Below the pieces are notes generated by a model. The model was given only the letters and a program-made list of their open reading frames with translations, was not told the origin of the DNA and did no database searches. Positions 17,035 to 25,538 of a stretch of DNA of 42,972 bases are shown here, in pieces. This DNA is from an uncultured Ruminococcus sp. (GTDB lineage Bacteria > Bacillota > Clostridia > Oscillospirales > Ruminococcaceae). Location of the stretch: positions 1-42,972 of the forward strand of contig CADAHS010000017.1 in assembly GCA_902787825.1 (NCBI GenBank), written 5' to 3'. Both the position numbers and the translations under genes were made by a program. Position 1 is the stretch's first letter; each line of letters opens with the position of its first letter.

Positions 17035-17354
17035 CGGATACAGGTGTTTTCTTCATCTACCTTGCGATCATGGCAGGCGTTACTTATCTTATCAGGGCTG
17101 TGCCGTTCGTGCTTTGCAAGGGAAAGATCAAAAGCAAGTATGTAAGGGATTTTCTATACTATGTGCCAATGGCTGTGCTGGGTGCGATGACATTCCCGGA
17201 TATTTTTTATGCAACCGGGAATTATGCATCGTCGATCGCCGGCTTTGTCGTTGCGTGTCTGCTTGCATTCTTTGAAAAGAGCTTGCTGACAGTGGCAATA
17301 AGCGCAAGCGGTGCGGCGCTGGCGGTGGAGCTTGGTATGATGCTGATAAAATAA
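17031..17354 (+). CDS. azlD: Branched-chain amino acid exporter small subunit, AzlD family
   Basis: This 107-aa protein has four hydrophobic helices and forms the exporter with AzlC. The motif YLIRAVPFVL near residue 20 and the YYVPMAVLGAMTFPDI block are typical of AzlD. It overlaps azlC by ATGA and has a GGAGGAG ribosome binding site inside the azlC end. Confidence 0.9.
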   Translation: MTDTGVFFIYLAIMAGVTYLIRAVPFVLCKGKIKSKYVRDFLYYVPMAVLGAMTFPDIFYATGNYASSIAGFVVACLLAFFEKSLLTVAISASGAALAVELGMMLIK

Positions 17355-17368
17355 TACGGTGAGCATTT

Positions 17369-17851
17369 ATGTTAAGACTTGAAGAGATAACTCACGAGAA
17401 CATAGACGATATACTCGGTCTGTGTGTCAACGATGAACAAAAAAGGTTTTGTGCGCACAACGCTAAAAGCATCGCAGAGGCATTTATCGCTTTGTCACAC
17501 GGCGGTCATGCGTTCCCTTTCGGTGCCTTTGACGACGGTACACCTGTCGGGTTTGTGATGATAGGCTACGGCATTGATGACGAATGGAGCGATCCTCCTG
17601 AAATTGCAAAAAACAACTATAACATCTGGCGGCTGATGACAGACAAAAATCATCAGGGAAAAGGTTACGGCAAAGGCATATTGAAGCTTGCGCTTGACTT
17701 TATACGGACCTTTCCCTGCGGCAAAGCAGAGTACTGCTGGCTGTCTTATTCGCCGCAAAACACTGCGGCAGAAAACCTGTACAGTTCATTTGGCTTCACT
17801 AAGACCGGCTCTTTTGACGGCAGCGAACAGATAGCCGTTTTGAAGCTTTGA
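17369..17851 (+). CDS. GNAT family N-acetyltransferase
   Basis: This is predicted to transfer acetyl from acetyl-CoA to a small amine. The acetyl-CoA binding loop is DKNHQGKGYGKGIL (motif A, Q-G-K-G-Y-G, about residues 92-105), with the C-terminal motif AAENLYSSFGFTKTG. The 160-aa length is normal. The N-terminal style (LRLEEITHENIDDILGL) resembles spermidine/diamine acetyltransferases of the BltD group. The substrate is not certain. It begins 14 bp after azlD, so it is probably in the same operon. Confidence 0.88.
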   Translation: MLRLEEITHENIDDILGLCVNDEQKRFCAHNAKSIAEAFIALSHGGHAFPFGAFDDGTPVGFVMIGYGIDDEWSDPPEIAKNNYNIWRLMTDKNHQGKGYGKGILKLALDFIRTFPCGKAEYCWLSYSPQNTAAENLYSSFGFTKTGSFDGSEQIAVLKL

Positions 17852-17888
17852 ATAAACAGCTTTTCATATTCATAAGGGAGGATTTCTG

Positions 17889-18614
17889 ATGATCGGACTT
17901 GGCACGCTGATAAACGGCGCAAGTATAATCGTCGGCGGAATAATAGGTCTGTTTGCGGGCAAGCTGTTCAAAAAAGAGCAGCAGGAGTCGCTGAGCAGAG
18001 TCTGCGGAGTGAGTGTGCTTTTCATCGCCATTGCAGGAGCGATGGAGGGAATGCTGAAAATAGATGGTGGCGCAGTGAAAAGCGGACGTGCTATGCTGAT
18101 AGTGCTTTGCCTTGCGCTGGGAACGATAACAGGCGAGCTGATAGGGATAGAAAAGGGCTTTGAGCGCTTTGGTGAATGGCTGAAGGTCAAAAGCGGAAAC
18201 AGCGGCGACAGCGGATTTGTCAACGCATTCGTGACCGCATCGTTCACGGTCTGCATAGGAGCAATGGCTATCGTCGGAGCAATACAGGATGCGCTTCTTG
18301 GGGATTATTCAACGCTGACAGTCAAGTCGGTGCTGGACTTTATTATAGTTGCAGTGATGACATCTTCACTTGGAAAGGGCTGCATTTTCTCAGCAATACC
18401 CGTGCTGATATTTGAGGGCAGCGTGACGCTGCTGGCACGGCTCATCTCAACGATAATGACGCAAAAGGCGCTTGAAAACCTTTCACTGATAGGTTCTATA
18501 CTGATCTTCAGCGTGGGAGTCAACCTGGTGTGGGGCAAAAAACTGCGTGTGGCAAATATGCTGCCTGCGATAATTTTTGCTGTCGCTGCGGCATATCTTC
18601 CATGGGAGCTTTAA
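17889..18614 (+). CDS. DUF554 family membrane protein
   Basis: This has about seven hydrophobic helices. It opens with MIGLGTLINGASIIVGGIIG and includes CIGAMAIVGAIQDALLGD and TSSLGKGCIFSAIPVLIFEG, all diagnostic of DUF554 (YqgA/YdfK-like) proteins. The function is not established, though a transporter role is suspected. AAGGGAGG precedes the ATG. It follows the acetyltransferase by 37 bp. Confidence 0.87.
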   Translation: MIGLGTLINGASIIVGGIIGLFAGKLFKKEQQESLSRVCGVSVLFIAIAGAMEGMLKIDGGAVKSGRAMLIVLCLALGTITGELIGIEKGFERFGEWLKVKSGNSGDSGFVNAFVTASFTVCIGAMAIVGAIQDALLGDYSTLTVKSVLDFIIVAVMTSSLGKGCIFSAIPVLIFEGSVTLLARLISTIMTQKALENLSLIGSILIFSVGVNLVWGKKLRVANMLPAIIFAVAAAYLPWEL

Positions 18615-18668
18615 AACAGTACCGCAAAAAGAGTATCTTGATGAAATGAACTGAAAAGGATTAAAAAA

Positions 18669-19229
18669 ATGGATCTTTTAAAGCTGCTTTTTATAGCTTT
18701 GAGCCTTTCGATGGACGCTTTTGCAGTGTCCGTCTGCAAGGGTCTGGATATGAAAAAAATAAACTATGCTCACGCTGCTGTGATCGGCGGATTTTTCGGA
18801 GCTTTTCAGGCAGTGATGCCGCTTATCGGCTGGGCAGTGGGCAGACAGTTTGCAAACCTTGTGACCTCGCTGAGCCACTGGATAGCCTTCGGATTGCTGG
18901 CGTTTATCGGTGTAAAGATGTTTGCTGAGGCGTTCAGGCAAGACGAGGAGGAGATCCCCGAAGGGATCGACTATAAGGAGCTGTTTATTCTTGCGATCGC
19001 TACAAGCATTGATGCACTTGCGGTCGGGGTCGTGTTTGCGTTTGAGGACGTGAAGATAATCCCGTCGGTGCTTATCATCGGTGTGACGACATTCGTGCTG
19101 TCGGTGATCGGTGTTGCTGTCGGCAACCGTTTTGGCGCAAAGTACAATAAGGGCGCTCAGATAGCGGGTGGAACGATCCTTGTGCTGCTTGGGACAAAGA
19201 TACTTCTTGAGGGACTTGGAGTGTTCTGA
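18669..19229 (+). CDS. mntP: Manganese efflux pump MntP
   Basis: This membrane protein of 186 aa with six helices exports Mn2+ from the cytoplasm. The two conserved acidic motifs are present: LSLSMDAFAVSVCKGL (residues 11-26) and ATSIDALAVGVVFAF (about residues 111-125). AAAAGG precedes the ATG. There is no room (54 bp) for a yybP-ykoY manganese riboswitch directly upstream, so control is probably at the operon level. Confidence 0.92.
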   Translation: MDLLKLLFIALSLSMDAFAVSVCKGLDMKKINYAHAAVIGGFFGAFQAVMPLIGWAVGRQFANLVTSLSHWIAFGLLAFIGVKMFAEAFRQDEEEIPEGIDYKELFILAIATSIDALAVGVVFAFEDVKIIPSVLIIGVTTFVLSVIGVAVGNRFGAKYNKGAQIAGGTILVLLGTKILLEGLGVF

Positions 19230-19261
19230 AAAAAAGCGTACAGGAAAATGTGAGATAAGAC

Positions 19262-19290
19262 TTGACAATGCCGTCACATTGTGTTATAAT
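19262..19290 (+). promoter_or_regulatory. Consensus promoter of the tRNA gene
   Basis: TTGACA (19262-19267), a 17-bp spacer and TATAAT (19285-19290), 15 bp before the tRNA 5' end. Confidence 0.88.
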
Positions 19291-19305
19291 ATACAAGTTG
19301 AAAAT

Positions 19306-19379
19306 GCGTCAGTAGCTCAGCTGGATAGAGTAACTGGCTACGAACCAGTAGGTCGGGGGTTCGAGTCCCTTCTGGCGCA
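19306..19379 (+). tRNA. tRNA-Arg (anticodon ACG)
   Basis: The 74-nt cloverleaf folds well. The acceptor stem GCGTCAG pairs with CTGGCGC (one G-U). The D arm is AGCTCAGCTGGATAGAG. The anticodon arm is ACTGG-CTACGAA-CCAGT with anticodon ACG, read as ICG. The T arm contains GGTTCGAGTCC. The discriminator base is A, and the 3' CCA is not encoded. Confidence 0.95.
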
Positions 19380-19386
19380 GACCAAT

Positions 19387-19421
19387 AAACGCACCTTGCA
19401 GTAATTGCCGGGTGCGTTTTT
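19387..19421 (+). terminator. Terminator after tRNA-Arg
   Basis: AACGCACC pairs with GGGTGCGTT around a loop containing TTGCAGTAATTGC and is followed by TTTTT. A near-identical 35-nt copy lies at 26633-26667. Confidence 0.85.
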
Positions 19422-19453
19422 ATTTGTCAGTTTATAAAATATACAGTAATTTG

Positions 19454-19482
19454 TTGACATTTGTAAAAGGCAGTGCTATACT
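19454..19482 (+). promoter_or_regulatory. Promoter of the 19.5 kb lipoprotein gene
   Basis: TTGACA (19454-19459), a 17-bp spacer and TATACT (19477-19482), 27 bp before the ATG. Confidence 0.82.
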
Positions 19483-19509
19483 GTTTTTGTATGAAAGGAG
19501 TTTGGTAAT

Positions 19510-20541
19510 ATGAAGCGTTTTTTGTCAATTTTACTTGCGGCGGCACTTACCGTTTCAATGATTGGCTGTTCTGAAGGAAGTTCTGCTGATACGGATCAGG
19601 AAAGCTCTGTTGAAGAAGTATCTTCAAAACCCGAAATGGGTAGTATAAATATGAAAGACTTTTCAGGCCTAATTGCAGATAATAGTCTTAAACCGCCCAT
19701 AAAAACGAATGACACTCAAAGCAGCAAAACTGAAACAAACAAAACCTACAATGTACAAGATGCGGATTATAACAACGGAAAATACAACGGAAAATACACA
19801 GGTCAGTTTGTAGGAAACTATCCTGAGGGCTGCGGTCAGTTAGTCATGTCAGATAATCAATGGCTCACTTGTGCAACCTGGAAAAAGGGAGTTCCTGACG
19901 GTCCGGTAAATCTATATCTTAAAGAAAACAATACTATTTTAATAATTGATGGTAAAATGAAAGACGGTGTATTTCAGGGTGAACAGGAAATGATGTACTC
20001 TGAGTATACTGATAATACCTGCCAAAAATTAGACAGCATAACATATATAGCTTCAAATATGGTTGACGACAAAATGAATGGCGACGCTGTTATGTGTGTA
20101 ATCGATAACGATGGTAGAATTGTGTTCTCATTGGGAAAGGCAAAAGACGATGAAATGACAGGCGACTGGAAATATTACATCACTGACGGTGAAAAAATAC
20201 TGGATGAGGGAACTATTTCAAATGTCAAAAAAAAGAATGGTCTGTTGTCAAAGCTCGGTAACGTATTGAAAGGGATCGGTAAGATCGCCAAGAAGGCTTT
20301 CACCAAGATAAAAGATTCTATCGGCAATGTTATCAATAAGTTCAAAGGACTTCCTGCCGAGCAAAAAAACAGAATAACCAAGATCGGTAAATATCTTGGA
20401 GGAAAGTTTGCTGATAAGCTTTATGAAGATAAGCAATTAGAGCAGCAGTATAAATTAAAGCATCCGGTCAAAGCTGCCTGCAAAGGATTATATAATGGTG
20501 CAAAAGATATTTGTGAGGGATACGACGCATTCTTCGGTTAA
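19510..20541 (+). CDS. Lipoprotein with MORN-like segment, function unknown
   Basis: The signal peptide ends in the lipobox SMIGC (Cys at about residue 20), followed by a Ser/Glu-rich linker. Residues 85-115 (NNGKYNGKYTGQFVGNYPEGCGQL) resemble MORN repeats, and later turns (MKDGVFQGEQEMMY, MNGDAVMCVID) continue the pattern weakly. The C-terminal roughly 110 residues are Lys-rich and helical (LLSKLGNVLKGIGKIAKKAFTKIKDSIGNV), with an amphipathic, membrane-active character. AAAGGAG is 9 bases before the ATG. It is monocistronic, with its own promoter and terminator. I do not recognise an enzymatic domain. Confidence 0.75.
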   Translation: MKRFLSILLAAALTVSMIGCSEGSSADTDQESSVEEVSSKPEMGSINMKDFSGLIADNSLKPPIKTNDTQSSKTETNKTYNVQDADYNNGKYNGKYTGQFVGNYPEGCGQLVMSDNQWLTCATWKKGVPDGPVNLYLKENNTILIIDGKMKDGVFQGEQEMMYSEYTDNTCQKLDSITYIASNMVDDKMNGDAVMCVIDNDGRIVFSLGKAKDDEMTGDWKYYITDGEKILDEGTISNVKKKNGLLSKLGNVLKGIGKIAKKAFTKIKDSIGNVINKFKGLPAEQKNRITKIGKYLGGKFADKLYEDKQLEQQYKLKHPVKAACKGLYNGAKDICEGYDAFFG

Positions 20542-20569
20542 ACCGACTGATAAATATTTTTAATAAAGA

Positions 20570-20602
20570 AAAACAGGCGTGGTTTGCGTCTGTTTTCTTT
20601 TT
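20570..20602 (+). terminator. Terminator after the MORN-like lipoprotein gene
   Basis: AAAACAGGCG (20570-20579) pairs with CGTCTGTTTT (20587-20596, one wobble) and is followed by CTTTTT. Confidence 0.78.
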
Positions 20603-20648
20603 AAGCGGTCAATGTTATTGCCGGTGATGTTCTGGGATCGAGTGTACA

Positions 20649-20713
20649 GTTTACGACAAAAAAACAGCCGTTCACGACAAAAGCTCCGAATAGATCTGTT
20701 ATTGTGCTATTAT
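20649..20713 (+). promoter_or_regulatory. LytTR-type tandem site and extended -10 promoter, copy 1
   Basis: GTTTACGACA starts at 20649 and GTTCACGACA at 20670, exactly 21 bp apart. The second repeat starts 38 bp before the -10 TATTAT (20708-20713), which is preceded by TGC. No -35 resembles TTGACA, so the promoter probably depends on an activator. It controls the transglutaminase-like lipoprotein gene. Two further promoters have identical geometry. Confidence 0.75.
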
Positions 20714-20744
20714 CATTACAGATCAAACAAACGGAGGTATTGAT

Positions 20745-22223
20745 ATGAAAAGATTATCTGTGATCTTAGCGGCACTTTTATTGAGCGTTTCAATGGCATC
20801 ATGTTCAGAGCATGACGGCGATGTTCAGACATACGGGTTTGGAGCTGATATAGTTCAATTCACTGCTTATACTGATGAAACGGCTGATGAGCAGTCCGAC
20901 ACGTCAGATGATGAACCTGAACAGACTGCGGCAACTGCTGCAACAACTTCTGCATCAACTACGACAAGCAGCAAAGAAACAACTGCGACAACGACCAAGA
21001 CTGCTTCCACAACAACGGCTGAGCCATCGGAAACTACAAGAAAGTATGCTGTGACAGAAAAAGCTGCTGAAACTGTGATTGAAACATCAGCTAAGAGCAG
21101 GCTTGAATATCACAAGCATTTCAGCGGTCTTTCAAGATATAGTGTTATCAGTATTGATTCAAAAAACTACAGTGAACGATTCCGTGCAACAAGTTATGAT
21201 AAATGGTATTTCTACAACTTTGGCGAGCGTGTAGTCAGCGGATATGGCAATGATAACAAAGCAGTGACAGTGGCTGCTTACAGCGGCATAGAGGCAAGGA
21301 TAACCAACAAAAGAACGCTGAATGTAACGGCATTCGGAAATGTTGATAAAAGCGGTATTTCAATAAATTATGAAAATAACGCAGGGCGTGTGAATTACAG
21401 ATCACAAACGCTGAGTTCAAGCAAAGCGACCGCAAGTGCTGATCTATGGGACTCCTGCTTTGTAAACGGGCTGTATGAGATAAGCTGCAAGTTTACGGTA
21501 AACGGCAAAACAGACACGGCTTATGTTTATCTGTTTGTGAACTGTGCATCTGACAGCTCAAAGGACTATGAATTCTATCTTTGCAACGGCGAGAAGCACT
21601 ACCTGTCAAGTGAATTTGCCAAAAACAACAAGCAAAGATACAGCGATCTGATGAAGCTTTTTGAAAGACAGGGCGTTACTCCGCAGAAGGCTCTCACAGC
21701 ACGCCGCCACTATCCGCTTTCTGCACCTGTTGATAATGATGACACACAGTACTGGGTAACTCTTTCTCATAAGATCTTAAAGGGCAAGGAAAACTATTCT
21801 GCTGAATCCAAAGCTCTTTATCTTCACGACTGGATGACTTCCAATCTTAAATATGACGAATACAAGGTCAGGGTGCTTGGTTATCAGCGATACAAGGACG
21901 CTAAGGGCAACACCTATCCGCAGTATTATGTATCAAAAAACTACACGGGAGTATGCCTTGACTTCTCCAGCATCTATGCAATAATGTGCCGTGAGTTCGG
22001 TATACCGTGTGTTGTGCTCACAAGCAGTACTCATGCATGGAATGCTATCTATCTGGACAACAGGTGGTATGAGGTGGATCTTACAGTGGACACCAAAAGA
22101 ATTGTTGAGGGCAAGGATACCAACAAAGTGACAAACGCTGATGAACTGTACAGCTATTATGGCTTTTGCAGACCTGAAGTGAACAGCCAGGTCGCCAAAT
22201 CAGCCACAACGTACTGCTGGTGA
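20745..22223 (+). CDS. Transglutaminase-like cysteine protease/peptidase lipoprotein
   Basis: This is secreted and membrane-anchored. The lipobox is SMASC (Cys20), followed by an acidic and then Thr/Ala-rich linker to about residue 110 that would span the wall. A beta domain occupies about 130-270. The C-terminal transglutaminase-like core has a full triad: Cys404 in YTGVCLDFSSIYA, His430 in THAWNAI and Asp445 in YEVDLTVD. Bacterial members usually cleave or cross-link peptides at the cell surface rather than act as true transglutaminases. CGGAGG precedes the ATG. The upstream LytTR-type site places it under the kinase/regulator pair encoded 2.4 kb downstream. The substrate is unknown. Confidence 0.85.
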   Translation: MKRLSVILAALLLSVSMASCSEHDGDVQTYGFGADIVQFTAYTDETADEQSDTSDDEPEQTAATAATTSASTTTSSKETTATTTKTASTTTAEPSETTRKYAVTEKAAETVIETSAKSRLEYHKHFSGLSRYSVISIDSKNYSERFRATSYDKWYFYNFGERVVSGYGNDNKAVTVAAYSGIEARITNKRTLNVTAFGNVDKSGISINYENNAGRVNYRSQTLSSSKATASADLWDSCFVNGLYEISCKFTVNGKTDTAYVYLFVNCASDSSKDYEFYLCNGEKHYLSSEFAKNNKQRYSDLMKLFERQGVTPQKALTARRHYPLSAPVDNDDTQYWVTLSHKILKGKENYSAESKALYLHDWMTSNLKYDEYKVRVLGYQRYKDAKGNTYPQYYVSKNYTGVCLDFSSIYAIMCREFGIPCVVLTSSTHAWNAIYLDNRWYEVDLTVDTKRIVEGKDTNKVTNADELYSYYGFCRPEVNSQVAKSATTYCW

Positions 22224-22225
22224 CC

Positions 22226-22290
22226 GTTCACGACACAGATTATACAATTCACGACAAAAAACCGTTCTTCTCCAAAATGTATGCTATTAT
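22226..22290 (+). promoter_or_regulatory. LytTR-type tandem site and extended -10 promoter, copy 2
   Basis: GTTCACGACA starts at 22226 and ATTCACGACA at 22247, 21 bp apart. The -10 TATTAT (22285-22290), preceded by TGC, is 38 bp from the second repeat start. The site begins 3 bp after the preceding stop codon and drives the small zinc-ribbon gene. Confidence 0.75.
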
Positions 22291-22326
22291 AAATACAGTA
22301 AATGAAACGAAAAGGAGATGATCGCA

Positions 22327-22536
22327 ATGCCAATGGTTTATTGCAGCAAATGCGGAAAGCTCGTCAGCACAAGGGCAGAAAACTGCTGCCGGTGCGGAGA
22401 GCCTCTTGCAGACAGTGCCGAGCTGAGGCGATACGAGCTGATGCGTCTGCGAAAAGAAAAGCTCAGCGATATTTACATGGTGAGCACACTTTTGCTGATA
22501 AGCCTTATAATGATCGTGGTGTTCAGCGGTGGTTGA
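22327..22536 (+). CDS. Small zinc-ribbon membrane protein
   Basis: This 69-aa protein has two CxxC pairs (YCSKCG and CCRCG, 11 residues apart) forming an N-terminal zinc ribbon. A charged helix (LRRYELMRLRKEKLSD) and one C-terminal transmembrane helix (VSTLLLISLIMIVVF) follow. I chose the ATG at 22327, 9 bases after AAGGAG, rather than the ATG at 22318 that touches it. The zinc ribbon would face the cytoplasm. No enzymatic role is visible. It lies under a LytTR-type promoter. Confidence 0.75.
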   Translation: MPMVYCSKCGKLVSTRAENCCRCGEPLADSAELRRYELMRLRKEKLSDIYMVSTLLLISLIMIVVFSGG

Positions 22537-22621
22537 ACATGAAATCAAGCTGGTTTACAGTTAGTTTACACAAGTTTGTCGGTATATAAACATCTATGTA
22601 TTATATTTAGGAGGAAATGAT

Positions 22622-22975
22622 ATGTATTGTAATAATTGCGGAAGTAAGAATAGTGAAGGCAGCAAGTTCTGTAATGCTTGCGGTGCAGCATTGGTTGACG
22701 GTGCAGCAAATGTGATGCAGTTTTCCCTGGCGGACAACGCACCTGCTCAAAAGGCAGGAAAGTCTAAACCGGTCTGGGCGTTGATAAAGCTGGTGGCAGG
22801 TCTTGGCTTTATTATCGGCGGCTATTTTCTGGGTCAGAACTCGGGCTGGATAAGCAAGACGACATCAAGTTCAAATGCCGGCGGTGCGGCAGATATGGGA
22901 TCACTGGTGATGTATATAGTCGGAGGATTATTCCTGGTAGATATGATCTTTGGTCTGTTCAGGAAAAAGAAATAA
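22622..22975 (+). CDS. Zinc-ribbon membrane protein with two helices
   Basis: The N-terminal ribbon is MYCNNCG...FCNACG (residues 1-20), the zinc_ribbon_2 type. After a linker there are two transmembrane helices at about 55-72 (LVAGLGFIIGGYFLG) and 92-112 (LVMYIVGGLFLVDMIFGLF), ending in RKKK. AGGAGG is 7 bases before the ATG. It lies 85 bp after the previous small zinc-ribbon gene. No separate promoter is clear, so read-through from the LytTR-type promoter is plausible. Confidence 0.8.
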   Translation: MYCNNCGSKNSEGSKFCNACGAALVDGAANVMQFSLADNAPAQKAGKSKPVWALIKLVAGLGFIIGGYFLGQNSGWISKTTSSSNAGGAADMGSLVMYIVGGLFLVDMIFGLFRKKK

Positions 22976-23075
22976 GCCCGGGATCTGTTGTTCCGGAAAA
23001 CACGGACTATTCGCTTTCAATAAATGCTCAAGCAGGATACTGACCTGAGATCCTGTTGTCAACGATTATCAGAAA

Positions 23076-23106
23076 CTGCTCTCTTGTGTGCTTTTCGGGA
23101 GAGCAG
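23076..23106 (+). other. Hairpin upstream of the LytTR regulator gene
   Basis: CTGCTCTC (23076-23083) and GAGAGCAG (23099-23106) form a perfect 8-bp stem with a 15-base loop. No T-run follows, so it is not a standard terminator. It lies 17 bp before the GGAGG site of the response regulator, so a role in its leader is possible. Confidence 0.4.
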
Positions 23107-23136
23107 TATTGGACTTTATAAATGGAGGTCAACGAT

Positions 23137-23838
23137 ATGAGAATAGCTGTATGCGATGATGAAAAACGCTTTGTCAAGGATTTCTCTGCGATAGTTGGCA
23201 GGCTTTACAGAAGCCTGGATATGATCGTAGATGAGTTCTCTGACGGGACGGCTCTTTTGCACAGTTTCGCTGCAAGAGCCTATGACATCGTATTTCTTGA
23301 TATCGAGATGCCCGGAATGGACGGTATCTCTCTGGCTAAAAGACTGCGTGAGCAGAGCGAGAGTGTGTATATCGTTTTCCTCACAAGCCATGTCGAGTAT
23401 GCGATAAAGGGCTATGAGGTCAACGCATTACGCTATCTCACAAAGCCTGCCACAGAGCAGGGCGTGCGTGAGGTGCTGGATCACGTGATAAAAAAGCAGA
23501 GCAGCGAGAAATTCATCTGGGTCAGAACCCGCGAAGGCGAACAGAGGATACGGCTTTCGGATATTGTTTACATAGAAGCACAGGATCAGAACCTTGTGAT
23601 CATTACTCTGAACGCAAACTATGAACTGAGGGCAAAGCTGAATGATTACGAGCAGTTTCTCACTCCCGAGGGCTTTTTCAGGATACACCGAAGCTACATG
23701 GTCTCGCTGTCTAAGATAGTGAATGTTTCAGGGAAAGAACTGACTGTTGTGGGAGGGTACAAGCTTCCTGTGGCCAGAGGCAAGGATAAGGAATTTCGTG
23801 ACGCATTTATGTCATTTGTCAGCAGGGAGGCGTTCTGA
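23137..23838 (+). CDS. LytTR-family response regulator
   Basis: This is a cytoplasmic transcription activator phosphorylated by the kinase encoded next. The receiver domain covers residues 1-115: acidic pocket VCDDEKRF, phospho-acceptor Asp55 in VFLDIEMPGMDG, Thr/Ser switch FLTSH, and Lys in LTKPA. The LytTR DNA-binding domain covers about 135-233 (IVYIEAQDQNLVI, EGFFRIHRSYMVSLSKIV). I chose the ATG at 23137, 7 bases after GGAGGT, over the one at 23122. It overlaps the kinase gene by 1 base (TGATG). Three tandem TTnACGACA sites nearby fit the two-site, 21-bp spacing known for LytTR proteins. Confidence 0.93.
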   Translation: MRIAVCDDEKRFVKDFSAIVGRLYRSLDMIVDEFSDGTALLHSFAARAYDIVFLDIEMPGMDGISLAKRLREQSESVYIVFLTSHVEYAIKGYEVNALRYLTKPATEQGVREVLDHVIKKQSSEKFIWVRTREGEQRIRLSDIVYIEAQDQNLVIITLNANYELRAKLNDYEQFLTPEGFFRIHRSYMVSLSKIVNVSGKELTVVGGYKLPVARGKDKEFRDAFMSFVSREAF

Positions 23839-25214
23839 TGCCCGTTGTATATGCCATTGTTGCAGCTGTTATTATTTCTCCGCTTGTGTCACTTTTTGTG
23901 ATCACTCCGGCGGTGGTGATAAAGTGTTTTTTTGATGACAGGATAAGTGTGAATATCAAGCGTATATTTGTATGCATCGGTATATTGTTTTTCAATATGA
24001 TCGTTTTTATTGCAGGTGCAATTATTACAGACAACAGCAGGATCAGTATTTACACTTGTATGACACTGCTTATGATCTCGGTGCTGATCGTTTTGCCGAT
24101 CGTCCTTTTTTACAAAAGAGCTATGCCCAAAAGATACTATCTTGAAAGTCTGCTGTTGTTCTTCGCTGTTGCAAATGCTACTGTTATGTGCACGACGATG
24201 CTGTCAGTCCTCACGCTCAGCCTTTTGAATATCATTGGCTTTGACGTGAATGTTTCAAGCAGCGGCATTGCAGCGGCAATAATGATGCTATTGATATTTA
24301 TTCTGTTATGCCTGTGGTTATCGCTTTGCTTTATCAGAAAAGGTATCTATCTTAAAATGAGAAAAAAGGATACGGTTCAGCTGTTGTTTTACTATATAGC
24401 GGCTATGTATTTCTATGCTGTGCTTTGTTCGCCTCATGTCAAGCTGCTGCCAAAGCTGATAAGAGGCTCGCTGACGGTGTTCTCTGTTTTATTGATACTG
24501 ATAATACCTATTGTGATAATAAAGACAAGGCAAACGGCATATTTCAGCGAACTGAGCACACGCAGTGAGCAGTTCCTTGAAGCCGAGCTTGCTGCATCAA
24601 ACGCTTACCGTCAGTCACAGGAGGACACAAGAGCTTTCCGCCACGATATGAACAACAATCTTGCAGTTGTTTCCTCACTGATGAAAAAAGGGGACTACCG
24701 TGAGGCTGAGCAATACATAAACGAGCTTCACGGCAGGCTGGCATCGTTCTCCCCACGCATTGTTACGGGTGACGATATGCTTGACGCACTGATATGTTCA
24801 AAGCTGACGGACATTGAAAGCAAGGGTATCAGCTTTACTGTAAACGGGGTCATTGAGGGCGGACTTGGCTGGAAACCGATCGACATATGTGCTGTGTTTG
24901 CGAACATGATCGACAATGCGGCTGAGGCTTGTGAAAGAATGACTTACGGGGCAAGATACATAGATCTGAGTTTTCGCAAGACTGAACATCAGCGGATAAT
25001 CACCCTGAGAAACAGCACTGCTGAAAAGGTGGACTGCTCGCGGTTGGGAGACGGGACACACTACACCTCAAAGGCTGACAGCGGCAGTCACGGGTTCGGT
25101 GTCAAGAACATAAAAGATACGCTCAATAAGAACGGTGCGATGATGCAGCTCTGCTGCAGTGAAAATGAATTTATGACGACGATCATTTTAACGGGAGCAG
25201 GTGTGATGCTATGA
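23838..25214 (+). CDS. GHKL sensor histidine kinase (AgrC/LytS-like)
   Basis: This is the membrane sensor for the LytTR regulator. About six transmembrane helices fill residues 1-230. A dimerisation helix follows, with the H-box AFRHDMNNNLAVVSSLMK (phospho-acceptor His269). The GHKL ATPase domain has N-box NMIDNAAEACERM and G-box GSHGFGVKNIKDTL. The lack of an extracellular domain suggests sensing within the membrane, often of a peptide. No peptide precursor gene is visible nearby. The gene is coupled to the regulator (1-base overlap) and to the downstream zinc-ribbon gene (4-base overlap). Confidence 0.9.
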   Translation: MPVVYAIVAAVIISPLVSLFVITPAVVIKCFFDDRISVNIKRIFVCIGILFFNMIVFIAGAIITDNSRISIYTCMTLLMISVLIVLPIVLFYKRAMPKRYYLESLLLFFAVANATVMCTTMLSVLTLSLLNIIGFDVNVSSSGIAAAIMMLLIFILLCLWLSLCFIRKGIYLKMRKKDTVQLLFYYIAAMYFYAVLCSPHVKLLPKLIRGSLTVFSVLLILIIPIVIIKTRQTAYFSELSTRSEQFLEAELAASNAYRQSQEDTRAFRHDMNNNLAVVSSLMKKGDYREAEQYINELHGRLASFSPRIVTGDDMLDALICSKLTDIESKGISFTVNGVIEGGLGWKPIDICAVFANMIDNAAEACERMTYGARYIDLSFRKTEHQRIITLRNSTAEKVDCSRLGDGTHYTSKADSGSHGFGVKNIKDTLNKNGAMMQLCCSENEFMTTIILTGAGVML

Positions 25215-25471
25215 TTTGTAACAGATGCGGATACAATAATAAGGAAGATGATATATTTTGCTGCGGCTGCGGACAAAAGCTGTTCACGCAAAGCCTTGAA
25301 GCGGCACCTGCACAAACACCGTCCATGGTCGCTGAGTCTGTTAAGACGAAAGAGAAAAAGGACTACTCGCGGCTTATCTGGCTGCTGGTGGTGGTTTTAT
25401 TCATTATACTGTCAGATGTATTCCTGCTTTCATTTTTGATGGATTCTTTTTCACAATACAAGGTAGTTTAA
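25211..25471 (+). CDS. Zinc-ribbon membrane protein co-expressed with the sensor kinase
   Basis: This 86-aa protein starts with a zinc ribbon (ICNRCG...FCCGCGQKLF). A polar linker is followed by one C-terminal transmembrane helix at about residues 55-77 (LIWLLVVVLFIILSDVFLLSFL). The ATGA overlap with the kinase gene means tight co-translation, so it may be an accessory protein of the sensor. This is inference from position; the domain itself is of general type. Confidence 0.78.
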   Translation: MICNRCGYNNKEDDIFCCGCGQKLFTQSLEAAPAQTPSMVAESVKTKEKKDYSRLIWLLVVVLFIILSDVFLLSFLMDSFSQYKVV

Positions 25472-25538
25472 CAAGTCTTTGACGGACACATTCAATAATA
25501 GTGCACTTCACAGCACACAAAAACAGTATGATCTATCA

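Noticed and set aside
18615-18668. Possible yybP-ykoY manganese riboswitch before mntP.
   Set aside because: The gap is only 54 bp, too short for the element, and shows no matching helices.
20063-20074. A lone TTGACGACAAA inside the MORN-like lipoprotein gene.
   Set aside because: It has no partner 21 bp away and no -10 at the right distance, and it lies in coding sequence, so it is taken as chance.
22549-22621. Possible separate promoter for the second zinc-ribbon gene.
   Set aside because: TATATA and TTTACA hexamers are present but at wrong spacing (12 or 25 bp). Read-through from the LytTR-type promoter is simpler.
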